A stretch of DNA of 64,000 nt from Verrucomicrobia bacterium S94 (GCA_004299845.1 CP036201.1:3348001-3412000); one strand, 5' to 3'; numbered from the stretch's first letter, positions 19,262 to 28,724 are shown. Numbers and translations are program-made. The notes: generated from the sequence alone by a model not told the origin.

Positions 19262-21763
19262 TCAGCCCTTCGTTTTTTTAGCGGACAGACAGCCCATACC
19301 CGCAGCAATCAGGCTGATGACCGCAGCGGTTCGGTGTACCACAATCGCGGTGTGCTGCCCGTGTGTTCCCAGAACAGGGAACATTGCCAGCAGTACGCTG
19401 AGAATGAGCACAATACCGCTGATCAGCAACACCCAGAACCAGGGGCCGCCGCTTTTTGCACGGACAACGGCATAAACGACCAGAGCAACGGCATAAAGGG
19501 CTCCGAAGCCGGTATGGCTCAGCAGCGGGAAGCCGTTCAGCGGATACGAAAACGGCCAGCCGAACAGGAAGCCGGTCAGAGCGAGCACCAGCATGCACAC
19601 CATCAGCACGATTTTCACCGGGCGGGTGTTGATCTCTTTTTCGCCTGCAATGTTGACGAGTTTATAAACCAGCGGCAGTCCTGCCGCCAGTGCAATCAGC
19701 ACCAGCAGCAGTGAAAGATTGCTCATGATGCATTTGAACAGACTGCGCACTTTGAACGAGTTTCCGAACAGCTTATTGAAGCCGGCGCTCACGTTCTGGA
19801 ATTCATGCATCGAAACCGTTTTCGCCTTATCCGTAAGCAAAGGACCGGTGGCGGTTACAGTACCGAACAGGAAGTTTGAATCTTCTGCATGACACTCCGT
19901 GCAGGATTTAGCACCGAGAGCCTGTGCCGTACCGCGTACATCATGACCCAGTGGCCAGGAAACCGGTTCGGCGGATTCATGGTCTGAATCCACCAGTGTA
20001 TCGCCGGAAAGATCAAATTTCCGGCCGTTGGAAATATAGGATGCACCATTGCCGAGTTTTTTCAGCATTTTCACAACCTGCTCTTCGTTGAATGCTTTAT
20101 CGGTACCGACGATATCGGTCACTGCTTTTTCCACAAACGGATCAACCAGTTTTTTACCGTCTTTGGTGTACCAGCCGTCAACGAGTGTCGTGTTGGTGCC
20201 CACCAGCCAGCCATCCTGAACTTCAAACAGTTTTCCCTTTGAAGCCAGAATAATCTCGGTCGGCTCGAAGGCCTTCATGATTCCGAGAATCCGTTCTTCC
20301 GCATCGAAATCAAGCTGCTCTGCATTGACGTCAAATTCCGGAATGGTGGATACGATATTACTCGGTGTTTTCCAGGCCCAGGTAACCGGCAGATCGGTCT
20401 GGCCGATCAGATCCAGTCCGCCATCGGCATTCTGCACATAGGCATTGCCGGCGGCAATATAGACCGGTTCGCCGATCGGGAACGGCGTGGCATCATCAAT
20501 ACTGCCCCAGATGGCGAGTGTTGAAGCCACCTGCTGAGCGGTATCGAGAATGCCTTCAGCGGCTTCAGCAACCACCTCTTCGGGAAGCGGATTACCTTCG
20601 GCATCGGCCCAGAAGGCCGGCCACATCATCCGGCGGGGTTCAATCCTGCCTTCATCGTTCCGGACATAGACCGGCTCAACAATGAATGGCGATTCGGTGT
20701 ACCATTGTGCACGGCCGTAAATTCCAAGCTTGTTCGCACGTGATGTACGAATCAGCTGAGGTTCTTCCCCCGGTTCCAGACCGGAATGGCAGGCGGTGCA
20801 GGTCAGTTCATCGAAGTGCACCGGCGGAAGCCCTTTATGATGGGCAACCGGGGCGCCGGCCTGACCGGCTATCAGCCCGTCTTCCGTATGACAGGCCGCA
20901 CAGCTCATGGTTTCCGTAGTACCGCGCAGCATTTGATGATCTTCACCGTTGCGGTGGCAGTCCACACACGACAGTCCGGCCGCCGCATGGACATCACCGG
21001 GAACATCCATACGGGCTGCCGTTACAGGATGCGTAGAGTGGCACTGTACACAGTTACGGTCCTGCGGTCGTCCGATGTCGAACCACATCCGATGCTTGGA
21101 ATCGAACAGGGTTTCGTCAAAATCAGCGGAAGGCGGAACCCGGTAGACTTTATCGTCCGGACTGCCGCCCATATACATATTCCACCATTCCGGCATGCGC
21201 GACGCCATACCGCTCACCTCGGCCATACCGGATGCTGCAGTGGAAGCCCAGCGGAAGTTTTCGCGGGCAATCTGTTTTGCCCACTCGGTCATATCCTGAC
21301 GGTGGGAGTTATTATGACATGCCAGACAGTTCATTTCCAGCCCGCCGGAAATTTCCCAGCGTGCATCCGGATCGGCCAGCTTATCTTCCGGATCACTGAT
21401 GGACCCGCCGGGAAGGTGACTGCCGAACTGTTTGGTGAATTCCCAGGCCGAAAGGCTCATGCGTTCAGCCGGAACCTGAACCCCGATGGTTTCATCGACC
21501 ACAATCCAGGGTTCTGTTGCCCGACCCTGGCCGGCACCCTTAAAGTGCGATCCGCCATGAATTTTCTCATAGTCATGGCACGCACCGCACGTCATTTTCG
21601 ACGAAAACGGCAGGTTTTCCGGCAGGGAGGTGTTGATGGGCTGACCATCTTCCGAAAAAAGCGGAATGCGATGAACAGGCGTCGTTCTGCTTCCATCAAA
21701 ATGATTTGCGAAAACAGATACCGCTGTTCCCAGCAGGGATAGTATCAGATATTTTGTTTTCAC
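19262..21763 (-). CDS. Seven-heme membrane c-type cytochrome with C-terminal helical domain
   Basis: 833 aa, GTG start, signal peptide (about residues 1-19). Seven CXXCH heme sites lie at residues 59, 146, 238, 266, 288, 322 and 621. The stretch 340-615 has none. The last 150 residues form about five membrane helices containing several His (near 750, 801, 804, 810) that could hold a b-type heme. It looks like a periplasmic multiheme reductase/oxidase fused to a quinone-facing membrane domain. The GTG overlaps the Gfo/Idh stop (GTGA), so the two are made together and may exchange electrons. Confidence 0.85.
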   Translation of the reverse strand: MKTKYLILSLLGTAVSVFANHFDGSRTTPVHRIPLFSEDGQPINTSLPENLPFSSKMTCGACHDYEKIHGGSHFKGAGQGRATEPWIVVDETIGVQVPAERMSLSAWEFTKQFGSHLPGGSISDPEDKLADPDARWEISGGLEMNCLACHNNSHRQDMTEWAKQIARENFRWASTAASGMAEVSGMASRMPEWWNMYMGGSPDDKVYRVPPSADFDETLFDSKHRMWFDIGRPQDRNCVQCHSTHPVTAARMDVPGDVHAAAGLSCVDCHRNGEDHQMLRGTTETMSCAACHTEDGLIAGQAGAPVAHHKGLPPVHFDELTCTACHSGLEPGEEPQLIRTSRANKLGIYGRAQWYTESPFIVEPVYVRNDEGRIEPRRMMWPAFWADAEGNPLPEEVVAEAAEGILDTAQQVASTLAIWGSIDDATPFPIGEPVYIAAGNAYVQNADGGLDLIGQTDLPVTWAWKTPSNIVSTIPEFDVNAEQLDFDAEERILGIMKAFEPTEIILASKGKLFEVQDGWLVGTNTTLVDGWYTKDGKKLVDPFVEKAVTDIVGTDKAFNEEQVVKMLKKLGNGASYISNGRKFDLSGDTLVDSDHESAEPVSWPLGHDVRGTAQALGAKSCTECHAEDSNFLFGTVTATGPLLTDKAKTVSMHEFQNVSAGFNKLFGNSFKVRSLFKCIMSNLSLLLVLIALAAGLPLVYKLVNIAGEKEINTRPVKIVLMVCMLVLALTGFLFGWPFSYPLNGFPLLSHTGFGALYAVALVVYAVVRAKSGGPWFWVLLISGIVLILSVLLAMFPVLGTHGQHTAIVVHRTAAVISLIAAGMGCLSAKKTKG

Positions 21764-23100
21764 ACGTGGAAGTCCGATTTCTTGAATTCAATTTTCTGGC
21801 TGGTTGCAACAGCCTGGTTTACCGACAGAACAGCAACTGCAGTTTCGTATCCTTTTTCAGCGGGACAGTTCAGCGGGGTTCCGTAGCGGATGGCATTGAA
21901 AAAGTTTTCCAGATGCGGCTGGTGGGCCGGTTTTGAAAGGTCAATCGGCAGCGGCCATCCGGTGGCGGCTTCCGTAACACGGACATCGACCGCTTTATTC
22001 TTTGTGGCTGTTTTCTTAATGGCCGTCGGTTTGGCTTTGATCAGCCCTTTGGCCGCCAGCTCTTCCCACTGGGATTCCGGAGCGTGTGCTTCACGGAAAA
22101 CCGCATTGCCCTGAGCCGGGACTTCCGCAATTTCAAGATAGCCGTTGGTTCCGCGGAATGCCTCGGAGAATCCGCCGCGCCCCGTGGTCGTCTGCGTTTC
22201 ATAAAAAGCACGGGCCGTGCCGGTAGGTGTGTCAAATTCATAAATGGCCATAACATTGTCATACCATTCCCGGTGGGCATAGAAATCGTTGCCACCGGAG
22301 GCAATGACGGATTTAGCGTTGGTTTCCCAGACCCATTCAAAAATATCAATCTGGTGTGAACCCAGGTCGACAATCGGACCGCCGCCGTATTTTTTGTACC
22401 AGCGCCAGTTACGGAACTCCATCATGGAGTTATAGCCATACTGATCCAGCACTTCCGCCGGAACCGGGTATTTGGCCGGGAAGCCGATATCATCCGCTTT
22501 GGCACGGTTCCACTGTGCGGTTGCCGTGGTCACCTGACCCAGCAGTTGTTGTTCGTGAATCAGTAGATCAATGGCATGGAGATAACGCGGATTGGAACGG
22601 CGCTGGTGACCGATCTGCAGCAGTTTACCGGTGGCTCGCTGGGTTTTCACCATTGTGGCTGCTTTTTCCAGCGAGTTGGACATTTCCTTTTCGCAGTAAA
22701 CATGGAGGCCTGCTTCCATGCACGCATTGGCATGTTCGGCATGCATCCAGTCCGGGGAGGCAACCACGACGGCATCAAGCTCATCTTTGTGGTTCGCCAG
22801 CATTTCTTTGTAGTCCACATAGCCTTTGGGCATTTCACGCTGCTGACTGTAAATATAGCGTGTTCCATAGCGCAGATTGTATTTTTCCCAGATATCACAT
22901 ACCGCTTTAATACGGATGCCTGGAATACGAACGCAGGACTGCATCAGAATCTGGCCCTGTGCGCCGGCACCGATAAAGGCGATGTTCAGCTGATCCGGAT
23001 TCTTCCGGGCTGAAAGCTCGGCATTTTCCACCGCACGCGCCTTCAGCGACGCCAGAACGGTTCCGGCCGCAGCCGTTTGCATAAATTGAGTTCTATTCAT
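21760..23100 (-). CDS. Exported Gfo/Idh/MocA-family oxidoreductase, coupled to the cytochrome
   Basis: 446 aa. A Tat-like leader with a degenerate motif (MNRTQFMQTAAAGTVLAS; only one Arg) precedes a Rossmann domain (IAFIGAGAQGQ at about 39-49). The usual EKP substrate/nucleotide motif is CEKEMS here, with Pro replaced by Glu. A later GGGPIVDLGSHQIDIFEW region supplies the expected His. Family members oxidise sugars or cyclitols with a bound NAD(P). First gene of an operon with the multiheme cytochrome; operator B lies about 160-190 bases upstream. Confidence 0.88.
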   Translation of the reverse strand: MNRTQFMQTAAAGTVLASLKARAVENAELSARKNPDQLNIAFIGAGAQGQILMQSCVRIPGIRIKAVCDIWEKYNLRYGTRYIYSQQREMPKGYVDYKEMLANHKDELDAVVVASPDWMHAEHANACMEAGLHVYCEKEMSNSLEKAATMVKTQRATGKLLQIGHQRRSNPRYLHAIDLLIHEQQLLGQVTTATAQWNRAKADDIGFPAKYPVPAEVLDQYGYNSMMEFRNWRWYKKYGGGPIVDLGSHQIDIFEWVWETNAKSVIASGGNDFYAHREWYDNVMAIYEFDTPTGTARAFYETQTTTGRGGFSEAFRGTNGYLEIAEVPAQGNAVFREAHAPESQWEELAAKGLIKAKPTAIKKTATKNKAVDVRVTEAATGWPLPIDLSKPAHQPHLENFFNAIRYGTPLNCPAEKGYETAVAVLSVNQAVATSQKIEFKKSDFHV

Positions 23101-23236
23101 TATGATCCCCCGACTAATTTGTGTAATAAATTAACAAATAGCGTTTCTACTTGGTCTTATTCTCATCATCAAACAAAAAACACTTCCTCAGCTGTATTTT
23201 TCATACCGCAGATCGTTTCTTGTATTTATGCCGGAG

Positions 23237-23290
23237 AATATATCTCTCGTCCCGGCATAAGTCTTGTAGAATCAACGCCGGGACTTGTAC
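23237..23290 (-). promoter_or_regulatory. Operator B and promoter of the Gfo/Idh-cytochrome operon
   Basis: GTCTTGTA (23261-23268) and GGACTTGTAC (23281-23290) have their CTTGTA cores exactly 21 bp apart (23263 and 23284). On the minus strand the proximal half-site contains AAGACT, followed after 17 bp by TATATT (23237-23242), a good -35/-10 arrangement. A third CTTGTA at 23219 is not in phase. This leaves a 5' leader of roughly 130 bases. Confidence 0.7.
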
Positions 23291-23321
23291 AAAACGGACA
23301 ACAGACCCTGTGAATAAAAAA

Positions 23322-23348
23322 CAAAAAAGCGCCCCGGATGGAGCGCTT
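23322..23348 (-). terminator. Terminator of the MFS...HEAT operon
   Basis: Minus strand: AAGCGCTCC-ATCC-GGGGCGCTT followed by TTTTGTTTTTT, 27 bases beyond the stop of the HEAT-repeat gene. It insulates the Gfo/Idh-cytochrome promoter from the upstream operon. Confidence 0.88.
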
Positions 23349-23374
23349 CTCTTCGATCGGCAGCAGAATACGGT

Positions 23375-25348
23375 TTAATTCATCACCGATTCAATGGTCT
23401 GCAGTGCATAGGACTTCATCTGTTCATTTTGGGTGCGTTCTGCATAGTGTTTAAGGTGCGGAACCGCCGGTTTTTTAGTTTTCCAATGCCAGGTCTGTTC
23501 GATCATGGCCTGACCGGCTTCATCCACCACTTCGGGATTATCGATGTACGGCGCAATAAACTGAATTACGTCTTCACTTTTGTACCGTTTCACCGTTGAG
23601 AGAATCATACGGATTTCCTCGGGCCGCGAGGCCAGGGCCGCCGCATTTCTGCACATCGGCAGCGCTTCCGCCTCCGTATTAAAGGTTCCGGCCAGGCGAA
23701 TATAACCGCGAAGAGCGAAAAGCTTGTATTTATCTTCCGGCGCATTTTTCGCGAGTTCCAGCAGCTGGTCCGCCACATCCGCATTCGGCCAATTACAAAG
23801 TCCACGGATTGCCGCATCCCGCGCCAGCGGATCTTCACTGCTCATGGCCTGTTCAAGAACGCCACGCGCATTTTTTCCTCCGATACTTCCGAGTGAGCGG
23901 ATAATGGTATAAAGTACTTCGCCTTCCGCTTTATTATAAGCAGCGATCAGTGTTGCTGCACAGGCGTCCGGGTCAGGCATACGCTGGGCGGCCTGGGCAA
24001 TGGATTTTTCCAGTGCCCCTATTTTCTTTTTACTGTCTGTTTTCAGCAACAGGTCGGCATAGGTACCGAATGTATCCACGTTAACCAGATTGGCCATGCC
24101 ACTGATGGTCGCCGCGCAGGTGCGGCTCCAGTCTTTGGAAGCCAGTTTCACAAATTCCGGAAGAGCACCTTCGGCCTGACGGGCGGAAAGACAGTTGATA
24201 TATTGAACTTTCACCTTTTCGTCTTTGGCACTTTTCAGTGCATCAAGAATAGCGGCATCAAGCCCCTCGGCATTTGCAGCACACAAAGCATCGAAGGCGG
24301 TCTGATCGGATGCCGCCGCCGGAATCAGCTGAAAAGCCGATGTGCCGCCGATCTGACCCAGCGCATATATCGCCGCTTTCCGAACCGCATCGTTTTCCCG
24401 CTGCATTTTTTCAACGGCAAACGCCTCGCCGGCCGCTTCGCGGCGGACCGCCAGTTCATGAAGTACGAGCAGTTCAATTTCAGGATCTTCTGATTCAATA
24501 TCCGTCAGTGATTGGGTCGGCAGCTGAGGCAGCAGCGAGTATGCAGTTTTCCGAAGATCGGAATTTTCATTTTCCAGGGCCTGGAAAACAGCATCGGCCG
24601 CGTCGGCAGGATCGGTCTTCACCATGGCGCCGAGTGCAGCGGAACGGATTGCCGGATCTTCATCCGCCAGCATAGCGGCGTATACCTTTTTATCGGAATT
24701 CGCCGAAAAAAGCCCGAAGAAGGAGGGCTTTACACCTTCAACGGCGGCCAGCTGCGCTTCCTTCAAAACCTTCGAAAACTGTGGATTGACCGTAGCCTGA
24801 GCCAATGCTTTTACCGCTTTTTTACCACCGATATTTCCCAAAGCACGGATGGAGGAAAACTGGAGATCGGCATTTTCCGATTCCAGGAACGGTATAATTT
24901 CAGAAACCGCTTCCGTTGTTCCGCGGGCACTGAGTGTACTGATTATTCCGATTTGGAGGTCAGCCGGAGCCTCCGGCAGGGCGGCCAGCAGGGCGCTGTC
25001 CACCGCATCGCTTTCCAGTCCTTGAAAGACCATACGGACGAACGCGGACAGATCCGGGTTCAACAGTTCCTTTTTCAGTACCGGAACACAGGCCTCAGAT
25101 GCACAGTGGCGTAGCAGACGGCAGGTGTACCGTTTGCCTTCGAGCGTCGTTTCCGGCGATTGGAAAATTTCCAGGAGTTCATTTTCAAGTTTCCGGAAAT
25201 TTTCCGGTTCCGTTCCAAAAACCCGAGCTTCGATCGGGCGGCGTATTTTCTGATCCTGATCCGGAGTCAGTGTACGGAGTGCTTCGAGCTGTGCACCGGC
25301 AACGGATGCGGCGAAAACGAGGCAGAGAGTTGATAAACGTACATTCAT
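23375..25348 (-). CDS. Secreted HEAT-repeat protein
   Basis: 657 aa with a signal peptide (cleavage near residue 19). The whole mature protein is built from about 15-17 alpha-helical HEAT/PBS-type repeats of 30-35 residues (typical: ALGNIGGKKAVKALAQA; ALGQIGGTSAFQLIPAAA; GNARGVLEQAMSSEDPLARDAAI-like units). No catalytic motif is visible. Such solenoids scaffold other proteins in the periplasm. It is last in the operon after ThuA (11-base gap), in the arrangement common in Verrucomicrobia and Planctomycetes next to Gfo/Idh genes. Confidence 0.85.
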   Translation of the reverse strand: MNVRLSTLCLVFAASVAGAQLEALRTLTPDQDQKIRRPIEARVFGTEPENFRKLENELLEIFQSPETTLEGKRYTCRLLRHCASEACVPVLKKELLNPDLSAFVRMVFQGLESDAVDSALLAALPEAPADLQIGIISTLSARGTTEAVSEIIPFLESENADLQFSSIRALGNIGGKKAVKALAQATVNPQFSKVLKEAQLAAVEGVKPSFFGLFSANSDKKVYAAMLADEDPAIRSAALGAMVKTDPADAADAVFQALENENSDLRKTAYSLLPQLPTQSLTDIESEDPEIELLVLHELAVRREAAGEAFAVEKMQRENDAVRKAAIYALGQIGGTSAFQLIPAAASDQTAFDALCAANAEGLDAAILDALKSAKDEKVKVQYINCLSARQAEGALPEFVKLASKDWSRTCAATISGMANLVNVDTFGTYADLLLKTDSKKKIGALEKSIAQAAQRMPDPDACAATLIAAYNKAEGEVLYTIIRSLGSIGGKNARGVLEQAMSSEDPLARDAAIRGLCNWPNADVADQLLELAKNAPEDKYKLFALRGYIRLAGTFNTEAEALPMCRNAAALASRPEEIRMILSTVKRYKSEDVIQFIAPYIDNPEVVDEAGQAMIEQTWHWKTKKPAVPHLKHYAERTQNEQMKSYALQTIESVMN

Positions 25349-25359
25349 ATGGTGTATCC

Positions 25360-26241
25360 TTATTTAATTTCATCCGGGACATCGTAATCGCCGAGGGCAT
25401 ACTGGATTCCGGCGAGATAGTGCTGAAGAATGCGGTTATCCCAGAAGATGTGGTGGTTGTGTCCCATGGAGCAGTAGAACACACGGCCTTTTCCTTCCTG
25501 CCGAACCCAGGTGACGCCAAAATCGCCATCCGTGCGGCTCACCTTTGCCGGTTTTCCGCCTTTCACGGCTCTGGTGTCCGGATCATTCATATCAAGGCTC
25601 ACAAGTACACGTTGATTTTCACGGGAATAGGGTTCTTTAAACTGATAGATCTCGTCTTTCACTTTAAAGGATTCCCCATGAAAGCATTGGTTGATCGGAT
25701 GGTTTGGTTCATCGAGTTTCATCTGAACCGTGCAGCCGGCCGTCCACGGATGGCCGCAGAAGAGACCGCCCATCATTTCAGCACCTTCCGACCACCCGTA
25801 GAAATTATCCGTGGCGGCATGGATGCCGATGATGCCTTTGCCTCCGCGTACAAACTCCAGCAAAGCCTGCTGCTGTTCGGGGGTCGGTTTCAGCTGGGTG
25901 GTACTCAGAAACAGGACGGCATCAAAACGGGCCAGATCCTTGTCGTTGAACAGATCAAGTTCCCGTGTTTCCTCCATGGTATAGGCACCGGTTTTTTCCC
26001 CCATCAGCCTGACGGCCTCCGTACCGATGGCAATCGAGTCGTGCACAAAACCTTCACAGCGGGTAACAACCAGAATTTTCCGGTTTTTTCCCGGGAGGGC
26101 CGGTGCTTTTTCCGGGAGAGCCTTTTTGACCCTGGCCACATGTTCCGGTTTGGCAGGACCCTGATGGTTTTTATTTTTCTGTGCCGCCGCGCCGGCGGAA
26201 ATGACGGATGCCGTAATGAGTGTAATCCATTTTTTCATCAT
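25360..26241 (-). CDS. Secreted ThuA-domain protein (trehalose-utilisation family)
   Basis: 293 aa with a Sec signal peptide (about 20 residues). Residues 50-285 are one ThuA domain with a class-I glutamine-amidotransferase-like fold: KILVVTRCEGFVHDSI, FDAVLFLSTTQ, RGGKGIIGIHAATDNFYGW, and GHNHHIFWDN. In Sinorhizobium ThuA acts with the Gfo/Idh enzyme ThuB on trehalose through 3-keto-trehalose. Here it follows a Tat-exported Gfo/Idh gene by 15 bases, which suggests the same partnership in the periplasm. The exact chemistry is not known to me. Confidence 0.9.
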   Translation of the reverse strand: MMKKWITLITASVISAGAAAQKNKNHQGPAKPEHVARVKKALPEKAPALPGKNRKILVVTRCEGFVHDSIAIGTEAVRLMGEKTGAYTMEETRELDLFNDKDLARFDAVLFLSTTQLKPTPEQQQALLEFVRGGKGIIGIHAATDNFYGWSEGAEMMGGLFCGHPWTAGCTVQMKLDEPNHPINQCFHGESFKVKDEIYQFKEPYSRENQRVLVSLDMNDPDTRAVKGGKPAKVSRTDGDFGVTWVRQEGKGRVFYCSMGHNHHIFWDNRILQHYLAGIQYALGDYDVPDEIK

Positions 26242-26256
26242 GAAATTCCCCGCTTG

Positions 26257-27543
26257 TTAAAGAATCCAGGGTTCGCGAAACGACCGGGTAAGCAGGCCGT
26301 TGGCTACCGAATCGTTCGTGATGATCTCGTTTTCCGGATCCCACTTAAGAGTGCGACCGGTGTAGATCGCGAGTTCTCCAAGCAGTCCGGCACTGATGGA
26401 GCGGTGTCCGGTTTCGGCCGGGCAGATGCATGGTCGGCGGCTTTTCACGCAGTCGATAAAGTTCCGGTGATGATCCCGGCTTTCATAAAGCCGGATTCCG
26501 TTGCTGGGAATCGGATCTTTCAGAATGCCGGGTTTGCTGGCTTCGATTTTTTCGCGGGTGACGAGTATTTCGCCCTCTTCGCCCACAAAACGGGCGCCGG
26601 GACCGTATTTACTGGTGACTTTGATCAAAGAGCCGTCGGCATATTTCAGATCGAAATCAAAAGAGGTGATGACATTGAACAGATCGCTGTCTGCAAAGCC
26701 TCCGGTTCCGCTGATTTCCACCGGGCCGGTTTCATCGAGCCCGAGTGCCCAGTGGCAGATATCAATATTGTGTCCGGCCCAGTCGGTAATCTGTCCGCCC
26801 GAAAAATCGCGCAGCCAGCGCCAGTTCCAGTGCATGGAACCGCCACGGCCCAGATCACGGTGGGGTTGCATCGGGGCTGGTCCCAGCCACATCTCATAGT
26901 CCAGTTCCTTCGGAACCGGAACCGTTTTTGCGGAACCGCCGCCATAACCGCCCGGCAGGCGGGCTTCAGCAAACTTTATTTTTCCCAGCCTTCCGTTGCG
27001 CACCAGTTCGCAGGCCATCCGGAACCGTCCGTCAGAGCGCTGCTGTGAACCGGTCTGCCAGATTACCCCGTTGCGTTCAACGGCTTCGACAATGGCACGT
27101 CCCTCCGGAATGGTACGGGCGAGCGGTTTCTGGCCGTAGATATCTTTTCCGGCATTGGCGGCCGCCACGCAGATTATGCCGTGCCAATGGTCGGGCAGGG
27201 CATGGAAAACCGCATCGATGTCATCGCGGGCGAGCAGTTCGCGGAAGTCATTGTATTCAGTGCAGTCGGTGTTTCCGTATTTTGAATCGATGGTTCGTTT
27301 GGCATTGGCGCGATGGCGGGAATCCACATCGCACACTGCCAGCAGGCGGGTATCCGGCTGGTTGAGCAGTCCTTTGAGGTTGCCCATGCCCATCGAGCCG
27401 GTACCGATACCGCCGATGGTGATTTTATTGCTGGGAGCTGTTGCGCCCAATACAGTAGAAGGGACAATAGCCGGGAATCCGGCCGCCGCTCCGGCAAGGG
27501 CTGAGGTTTTCAGCAGGTTACGTCTGGAAAGTTTCGATGTCAT
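26257..27543 (-). CDS. Tat-exported Gfo/Idh/MocA oxidoreductase
   Basis: 428 aa from the ATG at 27543 (an ATG at 27555 adds four residues). A canonical twin-arginine leader, SRRNLLKTSALAGAAAG, comes first. The Rossmann motif is IGGIGTGSMGMGN; the active-site Lys motif reads GQKPLAR (EKP with Glu replaced by Gln); an ITDWAGHNIDICHWAL stretch supplies Asp/His. Tat export implies folding with bound NAD(P), as in Zymomonas glucose-fructose oxidoreductase. The substrate is probably a glycoside. It sits between the epimerase and ThuA genes. Confidence 0.92.
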   Translation of the reverse strand: MTSKLSRRNLLKTSALAGAAAGFPAIVPSTVLGATAPSNKITIGGIGTGSMGMGNLKGLLNQPDTRLLAVCDVDSRHRANAKRTIDSKYGNTDCTEYNDFRELLARDDIDAVFHALPDHWHGIICVAAANAGKDIYGQKPLARTIPEGRAIVEAVERNGVIWQTGSQQRSDGRFRMACELVRNGRLGKIKFAEARLPGGYGGGSAKTVPVPKELDYEMWLGPAPMQPHRDLGRGGSMHWNWRWLRDFSGGQITDWAGHNIDICHWALGLDETGPVEISGTGGFADSDLFNVITSFDFDLKYADGSLIKVTSKYGPGARFVGEEGEILVTREKIEASKPGILKDPIPSNGIRLYESRDHHRNFIDCVKSRRPCICPAETGHRSISAGLLGELAIYTGRTLKWDPENEIITNDSVANGLLTRSFREPWIL

Positions 27544-27624
27544 AGCAATTCCCATTGTTCCGAAAATCAGAGCCCGCCACGGCGGAACCGGGCGGGCGTT
27601 TTCATGAACGATTATCGTTCGAAC

Positions 27625-28617
27625 TCAGTTGTCAAAGGCTTCGTCGAAGACACGGTCGGACTTCTCGAAATCCACTTTTTTGGTGAATGCACAGGATTCG
27701 GTTGCGCCGGCAATACGATCCATCGCGGCATCTTCCCACTCAATGGAGAGCGGCCCCTGATAATTCTGGGCATTCAGCGTACGGATAATCTCCTCGAATT
27801 TCACATCACCGCGGCCGACACTGCGAAAATCCCAGCCGCGGCCGGGGGTACCGAAATTGAGGTGGGAGCCGAGAATGCCGCTTTCGCCGTCCAGCGTGAC
27901 CGCTGCATCTTTCATGTGCACGTGGTAGATGCGGTCCGGGAAGGTTTTCAGGAAGCGGACCGGATCCACGCCCTGCCAGACCAGATGCGAGGGATCGAAG
28001 TTGAAACCGAATGCTTCACGGTGACCGATGGCTTCGAGTGCGCGTTTTGCGGTGATGATATCGAATGCAATTTCGGTGGGGTGTACTTCGAGGGCAAAAC
28101 GAACGCCCTGTTTATCGAACACATCCAGAATCGGATTCCACATTTTGGCAAAATATTTAAACCCGTTTTCGATCATCTGCTCGGAGGCCGGCGGGAACGA
28201 ATACAGCATGTGCCAGATCGAGGAACCGGTGAAGCCGTTTACCACTTTTACGCCCATATTGGCAGCCGCCTTTGCGGTGTTTTTCATGGTTTTAACCGCC
28301 CATTTGCGCTGTCCTTCCGGATCGCCGGCAAGTTCCGGCGGTGCAAACATATCGGAGCGTCCGTCGTTGTTGAGATCGCAGACCAGCTGACCGGCGAGAT
28401 GGTGGCTGATGGCGTAGCATTCGAGCCCGTTGTCTTTCAGCAGTTCTATTTTTTCCTGACAGTATTTTTTGGAACGTGCGGCTTTATCGACTTCCATATG
28501 ATCGCCCCAGCAGGCGAGTTCAAGACCGTCGAAGCCCATTTCCTTGGCCAACGGGGCCAGTTCTGCGAGCGGGATGTCCGCCCATTGTCCGGTGAAAAGT
28601 GTTACAGGTCTTCCCAT
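27625..28617 (-). CDS. Sugar phosphate isomerase/epimerase (xylose-isomerase-like TIM barrel)
   Basis: 330 aa, cytoplasmic. TIM-barrel signatures: FDGLELACWGDH near the N-terminus, RFALEVHPTEIAFD (metal-binding Glu), FNFDPSHLVWQG (Asp/His), YHVHMKDA, and LSIEWEDA at the C-terminus, giving the Glu-Asp-His-Glu metal site of the AP_endonuc_2 fold. Members isomerise or epimerise keto-sugars, and some cleave 3-keto-glycosides by elimination, which would suit this cluster. AGGAG ribosome site 7 bases upstream. Confidence 0.9.
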   Translation of the reverse strand: MGRPVTLFTGQWADIPLAELAPLAKEMGFDGLELACWGDHMEVDKAARSKKYCQEKIELLKDNGLECYAISHHLAGQLVCDLNNDGRSDMFAPPELAGDPEGQRKWAVKTMKNTAKAAANMGVKVVNGFTGSSIWHMLYSFPPASEQMIENGFKYFAKMWNPILDVFDKQGVRFALEVHPTEIAFDIITAKRALEAIGHREAFGFNFDPSHLVWQGVDPVRFLKTFPDRIYHVHMKDAAVTLDGESGILGSHLNFGTPGRGWDFRSVGRGDVKFEEIIRTLNAQNYQGPLSIEWEDAAMDRIAGATESCAFTKKVDFEKSDRVFDEAFDN

Positions 28618-28651
28618 TGATCTTCTCCTAGGTAATTACCGATTTCCAATT

Positions 28652-28712
28652 GATGATTGCCGACTGAAATGCAGCAGAACGCGTGCGCTTCAATCGGCAA
28701 TCGCGAATCATC
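28652..28712. repeat. Imperfect inverted repeat between epimerase and Gfo/Idh genes
   Basis: GATTGCCGACTGAA (28655-28668) pairs with TTCAATCGGCAATC (28689-28702) with one mismatch around a 20-base loop, and the outer GATGATT can pair with AATCATC (28706-28712) past a three-base bulge. No U tract follows on either strand, so it is not an obvious terminator. It may be a processing or mRNA-stability hairpin, or a dispersed palindromic repeat. Confidence 0.7.
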
Positions 28713-28724
28713 TATCAGTAGGGG

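Noticed and set aside
23216-23224. Third CTTGTA near operator B as an extra half-site
   Set aside because: It lies 44 bp from the next copy, not a multiple of the 21-bp spacing, and the rest of the word differs.
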